Source: an uncultured Bacteroides sp.
GTDB taxonomy: Bacteria; Bacteroidota; Bacteroidia; Bacteroidales; Bacteroidaceae
NCBI GenBank assembly: GCA_944320865.1
Contig: CALUJC010000005.1
Location: 1 to 64,000 of the forward strand
Length of the DNA stretch: 64,000 nucleotides
Direction of reading: 5' to 3'
Part shown: positions 60,287 through 64,000 of the stretch, one piece after another
Layout of the letters: each line of letters begins with the position of its first letter
How positions within the stretch are numbered: position 1 is the first letter of the stretch
The notes under the pieces: model-generated
Databases searched by the model: none
What the model was told of the DNA's origin: nothing
Seen by the model: only the letters and a program-made list of their open reading frames with translations
Translations under genes and position numbers: made by a program

Positions 60287-61297
60287 TTACTTGCTCAAGG
60301 CCAGTGCCACGTTTACGGCGCAAGCCACGGTGCAGCCTACCATCGGGTTGTTTCCGATGCCCAGGAAGCCCATCATTTCTACGTGGGCGGGTACCGAGCT
60401 GGAGCCTGCAAACTGGGCGTCGCTGTGCATACGTCCCATGGTGTCGGTCATGCCGTAGCTGGCGGGACCTGCGGCCATGTTGTCCGGGTGCAGCGTACGT
60501 CCCGTACCGCCACCGCTGGCTACCGAGAAGTAGGGCTTGCCTGCGAGCACGCGCTCCTTCTTGTAAGTACCGGCAACGGGGTGCTGGAAGCGGGTGGGGT
60601 TGGTAGAGTTACCCGTGATGGATACGTCTACGTTCTCGTGCCACATGATGGCCACGCCTTCGCGCACGTCGTCGGCACCGTAGCATTTCACTTTAGCGCG
60701 GGGACCGTCGGAGTAGGGCGTTTCCTTCACAACCTTCAACTCGCCGGTGAAGTAGTCGAACTCAGTCTGCACGTAGGTGAAGCCGTTGATGCGGCTGATA
60801 ATCATGGCAGCGTCCTTGCCCAGTCCGTTCAGTATGCAGCGCAGGGGGTTCTTGCGCACCTTGTTGGCCATTTCGGCGATTTTGATGGCGCCTTCGGCAG
60901 CGGCGAACGACTCGTGTCCGGCCAGGAAGGCGAAGCACTGTGTCTCTTCGCGCAACAGGCGTGCTGCCAGGTTACCGTGGCCCAAGCCTACCTTGCGGTC
61001 GTCGGCAACGGAACCTGGGATACAGAAGGCTTGCAGCCCGATGCCAATGGCTTCGGCAGCGTCGGCGGCGTTGGTGCAACCCTTCTTCAGGGCGATGGCG
61101 CAACCTACGACGTAGGCCCACTTGGCGTTCTCGAAGCAGATGCCCTGCGTCTCCTGGCAAGTGAGGTAGGGGTCGAGGCCTGCTGCGTCACAGATGGCGT
61201 TAGCCTCTTCAATGTCTTTGATGCCGTTCGCGTTCAACGCGGCAAGTATTTGCTTGATACGGCGGTCTTGGCTTTCAAATTGTACGGGTCTAATCAT
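60287..61297 (-). CDS. GGGtGRT family protein
   Basis: A 336-aa cytoplasmic protein of the family named for the motif seen here as ASGGGTGRTLHPDN. Other conserved parts are the N-terminus MIRPVQFESQDRRIKQI, GLGHGNLAARLLREETQCFAFLAGHESFAAAEGA and the C-terminal GFLGIGNNPMVGCTVACAVNVALALSK. Function is unknown. It is regularly paired with a NifU-like scaffold protein, encoded here 14 bases upstream. The start has an unusually strong AAAGGAGG about 9 bases before it (61306-61313). Confidence 0.9.
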   Translation of the reverse strand: MIRPVQFESQDRRIKQILAALNANGIKDIEEANAICDAAGLDPYLTCQETQGICFENAKWAYVVGCAIALKKGCTNAADAAEAIGIGLQAFCIPGSVADDRKVGLGHGNLAARLLREETQCFAFLAGHESFAAAEGAIKIAEMANKVRKNPLRCILNGLGKDAAMIISRINGFTYVQTEFDYFTGELKVVKETPYSDGPRAKVKCYGADDVREGVAIMWHENVDVSITGNSTNPTRFQHPVAGTYKKERVLAGKPYFSVASGGGTGRTLHPDNMAAGPASYGMTDTMGRMHSDAQFAGSSSVPAHVEMMGFLGIGNNPMVGCTVACAVNVALALSK

Positions 61298-61311
61298 ATC
61301 TGTGTCCTCCT

Positions 61312-62013
61312 TTATTCTTTACGTGGGTCAATGTATTTTACTGCTCCCTGTTCGGGTTTGAAGCGGCCGTAGGTGCCGGTCACAGCCTTGAGAGCCTCGT
61401 TGGCGTCTTTGCCTGCCTTGACCTGCTCCATGAACTTGCCCATGTGGACGTATTCATAGCCGATGACTTCGTTGTCCTTGTCCAGGGCCATGCGGGTGAT
61501 GTAGCCTTCGGTCAGTTCCAGGTAGCGTGTGCCCTTGGCCAGCGTGCCGTAGAGGGTGCCCACCTGGCTGCGCAGTCCCTTGCCCAGGTCTTCCAGGCCA
61601 GCGCCAATCATCAGGCCGCCTTCGGAGAAGGCCGACTGGGTGCGTCCGTACACAATCTGCAGGAACAGTTCACGCATGGCTGTGTTGATGGCGTCGCATA
61701 CGAGGTCGGTGTTCAGGGCTTCGAGAATGGTCTTGCCCGGGAGGATTTCAGATGCCATGGCGGCCGAGTGGGTCATGCCCGAGCAGCCGATGGTCTCAAC
61801 AAGGCATTCCTGTATGACACCGTTCTTCACGTTCAGTGTCAGCTTGCAGGCACCCTGTTGGGGAGCGCACCAGCCGATGCCGTGCGTCAGGCCGGAGATG
61901 TCAACTATTTCTTTTGCTTTTACCCATTTACCTTCTTCGGGTATTGGAGCCGGTCCGTGGTTGGGACCTTTCTTTACAACACACATGTGTTCAACTTCGT
62001 GTGAATAAGTCAT
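61312..62013 (-). CDS. NifU-like iron-sulfur scaffold family protein
   Basis: A 233-aa protein. GWCAPQQGACKLTLNVKNGVIQECLVETIGCSGMTHSAAMASEILPGKTILEALN (about 47-101) has the NifU/IscU N-domain pattern with Cys in CSG and upstream positions. The C-terminal part (YLELTEGYITRMALDKDNEVIGYEYVHMG) is specific to the group paired with GGGtGRT proteins. It may hold or deliver an Fe-S cluster to its partner; this is inferred from fold and pairing. The promoter is at 62076-62105. Confidence 0.88.
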   Translation of the reverse strand: MTYSHEVEHMCVVKKGPNHGPAPIPEEGKWVKAKEIVDISGLTHGIGWCAPQQGACKLTLNVKNGVIQECLVETIGCSGMTHSAAMASEILPGKTILEALNTDLVCDAINTAMRELFLQIVYGRTQSAFSEGGLMIGAGLEDLGKGLRSQVGTLYGTLAKGTRYLELTEGYITRMALDKDNEVIGYEYVHMGKFMEQVKAGKDANEALKAVTGTYGRFKPEQGAVKYIDPRKE

Positions 62014-62075
62014 AATCAGCTCTTTTAGTTAGTTATAATAATGTAAACAGAATGCCGCTCTGCGGTTTCCGCCTG

Positions 62076-62105
62076 CAAAGTTAATCTTTTTCCGCTAACC
62101 CACAA
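62076..62105 (-). promoter_or_regulatory. Promoter of NifU-like/GGGtGRT operon
   Basis: TTG (62103-62105), 19 bases, TAACTTTG (62076-62083) on the minus strand. The leader is about 55 bases. Confidence 0.65.
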
Positions 62106-62136
62106 TCGGTTGGAGGCACTTTTTTCTCTTAAAAAA

Positions 62137-62919
62137 TCATTCTACGTAGGCACTGAAGATGTAGGTGCCTTCGAATACTTGGTGGCTGGGAGCTTCATCC
62201 ATGTAGAGTTCACAATCTTCTACCGTCAGCTTGTAACCGTCCAGCTCGGTGACAAAGAGGTAGGCGGCTAATGATTCACCCCTCATATCGATGTTGCGGG
62301 CTACTGCTTCCTCTTTGTAACTGTCCTCCCAACTTCTGGGCACGTCTTGGCTGATGTCGCTGCTGCCGCTGTAGGTGTTTCCGCCATACTCCATGCTAAG
62401 CCTTCCGCTTGCCGTGAAGGTGAGCTTGGCTCCGGTCTCGCCGTTCACCCAAGTTCCTACAAGTAGTTCATCGTTGGGGTCGCTCCACCAATCCCTTGAA
62501 TAACCGTAGAAGTGTTCTGATGGCGTGGTACCTCCCCATTCTTCATACTCTTGGTAATCAATGGTCCAGCTCCATGAGCCAGTTGTAGTGACCAATGTGT
62601 TCGTGTCCGGCAGGTAGCGCCAGGTGGTATAACCGTCTGTGTCATCGTAGTAGAGTCTCCAGGCATTTCCGCCGCTCATGAACACCCAGCCATCCGACTC
62701 TTTGTCCATGCGTTGCCAGTGCCCAATCCACAGCCGGTAGTCCGCATACTTTTCAATGATTTCCTGGCTCTCCTTGTCCAGTCCTTCCGTCCCTGTCGAG
62801 GGGTTATCGGGATTACCCGGGTCGTTGGGGTCATTGCTGTTGTCGTCTCCCCCGCAACTTGCGAGGCTCATGGCCATGAAGAACGCCGTGGCCAATGTCC
62901 AAAGTGTCTTTGCTTTCAT
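62137..62919 (-). CDS. Lipoprotein of unknown function
   Basis: A 260-aa lipoprotein: signal MKAKTLWTLATAFFMAMSLASC with the lipid-bearing Cys near residue 22, then GGDDNSNDPNDPGNPDNP, an acidic linker of the kind that promotes surface export in Bacteroidetes. The rest contains two repeats of a beta-rich, Trp-rich pattern (WIGHWQRMDKESDGWVFM; LLVGTWVNGETGAKLTFTASGRLSMEYGG) similar to lipocalin-like domains in other Bacteroidales lipoproteins. Function unknown. Confidence 0.8.
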   Translation of the reverse strand: MKAKTLWTLATAFFMAMSLASCGGDDNSNDPNDPGNPDNPSTGTEGLDKESQEIIEKYADYRLWIGHWQRMDKESDGWVFMSGGNAWRLYYDDTDGYTTWRYLPDTNTLVTTTGSWSWTIDYQEYEEWGGTTPSEHFYGYSRDWWSDPNDELLVGTWVNGETGAKLTFTASGRLSMEYGGNTYSGSSDISQDVPRSWEDSYKEEAVARNIDMRGESLAAYLFVTELDGYKLTVEDCELYMDEAPSHQVFEGTYIFSAYVE

Positions 62920-62956
62920 AAAATAGTGCTTTAAGTTAAACGTCTGTTTGAATGCG

Positions 62957-62987
62957 CAAAGATAAAAATTTATTTATTTTACGTCAA
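62957..62987 (-). promoter_or_regulatory. Promoter of lipoprotein gene
   Basis: TTG (62985-62987), 20 bases, TATCTTTG (62957-62964) on the minus strand. The ATG is at 62919. Confidence 0.65.
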
Positions 62988-63155
62988 GTCTAAAGAGATA
63001 AAAAGTTTTCTTGTCATTTGCTAAAGGTCTATCAGCACCAAGGCAGGCGCTTCCCTCATATCGTCGGACCGCCTCCCGCGCCCCGTTGGCCTGCCTCTTG
63101 CGTCCCGAAGGTCAACCCTTCGTACACGAAAGGTAGGTCAAGAAGTCCGCCGCCC

Positions 63156-63186
63156 TTGCATATTCCAAAAAAGACCGTTAACTTTG
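63156..63186 (+). promoter_or_regulatory. Promoter of rfbC-ugd
   Basis: TTG (63156-63158), 20 bases, TAACTTTG (63179-63186). The ATG is at 63207. Confidence 0.65.
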
Positions 63187-63206
63187 CCGGGACAAACATT
63201 GACGAT

Positions 63207-63755
63207 ATGAATTACATCCAGACGGAGATAGACGGCGTGTGGGTCATCGAGCCAAAAGTGTTCAGCGACGCACGCGGATATTTTATGGAAGCCTTCAAGG
63301 AGGAGGAGTTCCGGCGGGAGATTGGCCCCGTGCACTTTGTGCAAGACAATGAGTCGAAATCCACCTTCGGCGTGCTTCGCGGCCTGCACTACCAGCGCGG
63401 AGCCATGAGCCAGGCCAAGCTGGTGAGGGTGCTGCAGGGACGGGTGCTCGACGTGGCGGTGGACTTGCGCCGACAGTCGCCCACCTTTGGCAAGCACGTC
63501 AGCGTGGAACTGAGCGCAGACAACAAACGCCAGCTGTTCATCCCCCGGGGCTTCGCCCACGGCTTCCTGGTACTGAGCGACGAAGCCGTCTTCACCTATA
63601 AGGTGGACAACGTGTACGCCCCCCAGGCCGAGGCGTCCATCCGCTTCGACGACCCCGACCTCGGCATAGACTGGCCCGTGGCGCCGGAACAGATGCTGCT
63701 GTCCGACAAGGACCTGCGCGGCACATCATTTAAGAACGCTGAATATTTTGACTGA
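63207..63755 (+). CDS. rfbC: dTDP-4-dehydrorhamnose 3,5-epimerase
   Basis: A 182-aa cupin enzyme of normal size, third step of dTDP-L-rhamnose synthesis. VKFVQDN-type segment [23 protein letters not shown] contains the catalytic His. [24 protein letters not shown] and [25 protein letters not shown] hold the conserved barrel strands and Tyr. The start at 63207 follows the promoter; an upstream in-frame ATG lies before it. Other rhamnose genes are not in the window. Confidence 0.95.
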   Translation: MNYIQTEIDGVWVIEPKVFSDARGYFMEAFKEEEFRREIGPVHFVQDNESKSTFGVLRGLHYQRGAMSQAKLVRVLQGRVLDVAVDLRRQSPTFGKHVSVELSADNKRQLFIPRGFAHGFLVLSDEAVFTYKVDNVYAPQAEASIRFDDPDLGIDWPVAPEQMLLSDKDLRGTSFKNAEYFD

Positions 63756-63760
63756 CCATT

Positions 63761-64000
63761 ATGAAGATAGCAATAGTAGGAACAGGATACGTGGGACTGG
63801 TGACCGGGACGTGCTTCGCCGAAATCGGCGTGAACGTGACCTGCGTGGACACCAATAGCGAAAAGATAGAATCGCTGAGACGAGGCATCATCCCCATCTA
63901 CGAGAACGGGCTGGAGGAGATGGTGAACCGCAACGTCAAGGCCGGACGACTGAACTTCACCACCCGGCTGGAGGACTGCCTGAACGAGGTGGACGTAGTG
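63761..64000 (+). CDS. ugd: UDP-glucose 6-dehydrogenase, 5' part
   Basis: The first 80 codons, cut by the window end. [23 protein letters not shown] is the NAD-binding N-terminus of the UDP-glucose/GDP-mannose dehydrogenase family, followed by [28 protein letters not shown], typical of Ugd. It oxidises UDP-glucose to UDP-glucuronate, the substrate of the decarboxylase at the left end of the window. It starts six bases after rfbC, so they are one transcription unit. Confidence 0.92.
   Translation, partial: MKIAIVGTGYVGLVTGTCFAEIGVNVTCVDTNSEKIESLRRGIIPIYENGLEEMVNRNVKAGRLNFTTRLEDCLNEVDVV

Overview
The window is a chromosomal segment of a gut-type Bacteroidales bacterium, most likely a Bacteroides or close relative. 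The evidence is: many -7 boxes of the Bacteroidetes form TAnnTTTG, often with TTG or TTTG 18-20 bases upstream; almost no Shine-Dalgarno sequences; and families largely confined to this order (DUF3078, DUF3805/3806, DUF4923, the GGGtGRT protein, S46 dipeptidyl-peptidase, ORF6N and Rpn-type proteins). Most core genes have GC-rich codons. The stretches 8.6-12.2 kb and 35.6-40.8 kb are visibly more AT-rich. No rRNA, tRNA or CRISPR array was seen.

Layout. 0.1-3.5 kb (+) is the tail of a capsular/exopolysaccharide operon: UDP-glucuronate decarboxylase, family 2 glycosyltransferase, PF14907-type nucleotidyltransferase, sugar-phosphate transferase. 4.0-12.2 kb is accessory: an OmpA-like outer-membrane protein, an S26-type peptidase fused to an ABC exporter, a convergent PqqD-like protein, an Rpn-type nuclease, an ORF6N protein, and a small Cys-containing peptide in operon with a lipoprotein. 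12.6-21.9 kb holds metabolic and envelope genes (fucose-isomerase-like protein, aminotransferase, LolE-like permease, 5'-nucleotidase, hydroxyacid dehydrogenase, WecB-like epimerase, TRIC-type channel). 21.9-26.4 kb has an outer-membrane receptor-like protein divergent from a LytS/LytTR two-component pair. 26.5-38.6 kb carries an M16 protease, GDP-fucose synthase, a candidate small RNA, uvrB, a PhoR/PhoB-like pair, a DUF3805/3806 protein and an ABC-F ATPase. 38.6-44.6 kb has a DPP11-type peptidase and an etfB-etfA-acyl-CoA dehydrogenase operon. 45.0-52.4 kb has a DUF3078 protein and a complete rseC-rnfBCDGEA operon, the ferredoxin:NAD+ ion pump. 52.7-60.2 kb is accessory again (acetyltransferase-like/IbrA-like/IbrB-like operon, engB-DUF4923, HU-like protein, and an HTH/ParB-like/frameshifted-gene module). 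60.3-64.0 kb has the GGGtGRT/NifU-like pair, a lipoprotein, rfbC and the start of ugd, probably the head of another polysaccharide locus.

The most unusual content is not in the core genes. (1) The nucleotidyltransferase, the S26 peptidase-ABC fusion and PqqD are the kinds of parts used by peptide (RiPP-like) maturation and export systems. (2) Short sites are repeated at exact 22-bp spacing upstream of an outer-membrane gene, a small-peptide operon and a LytTR pair. (3) Intergenic hairpin repeats built from different 7-9 bp units often abut start or stop codons. (4) A 187-bp MITE-like inverted repeat lies at 16.8-17.0 kb. (5) An antisense relic after the rnf operon carries RnfC- and RnfD-like words that differ from the intact genes almost only at third codon positions.
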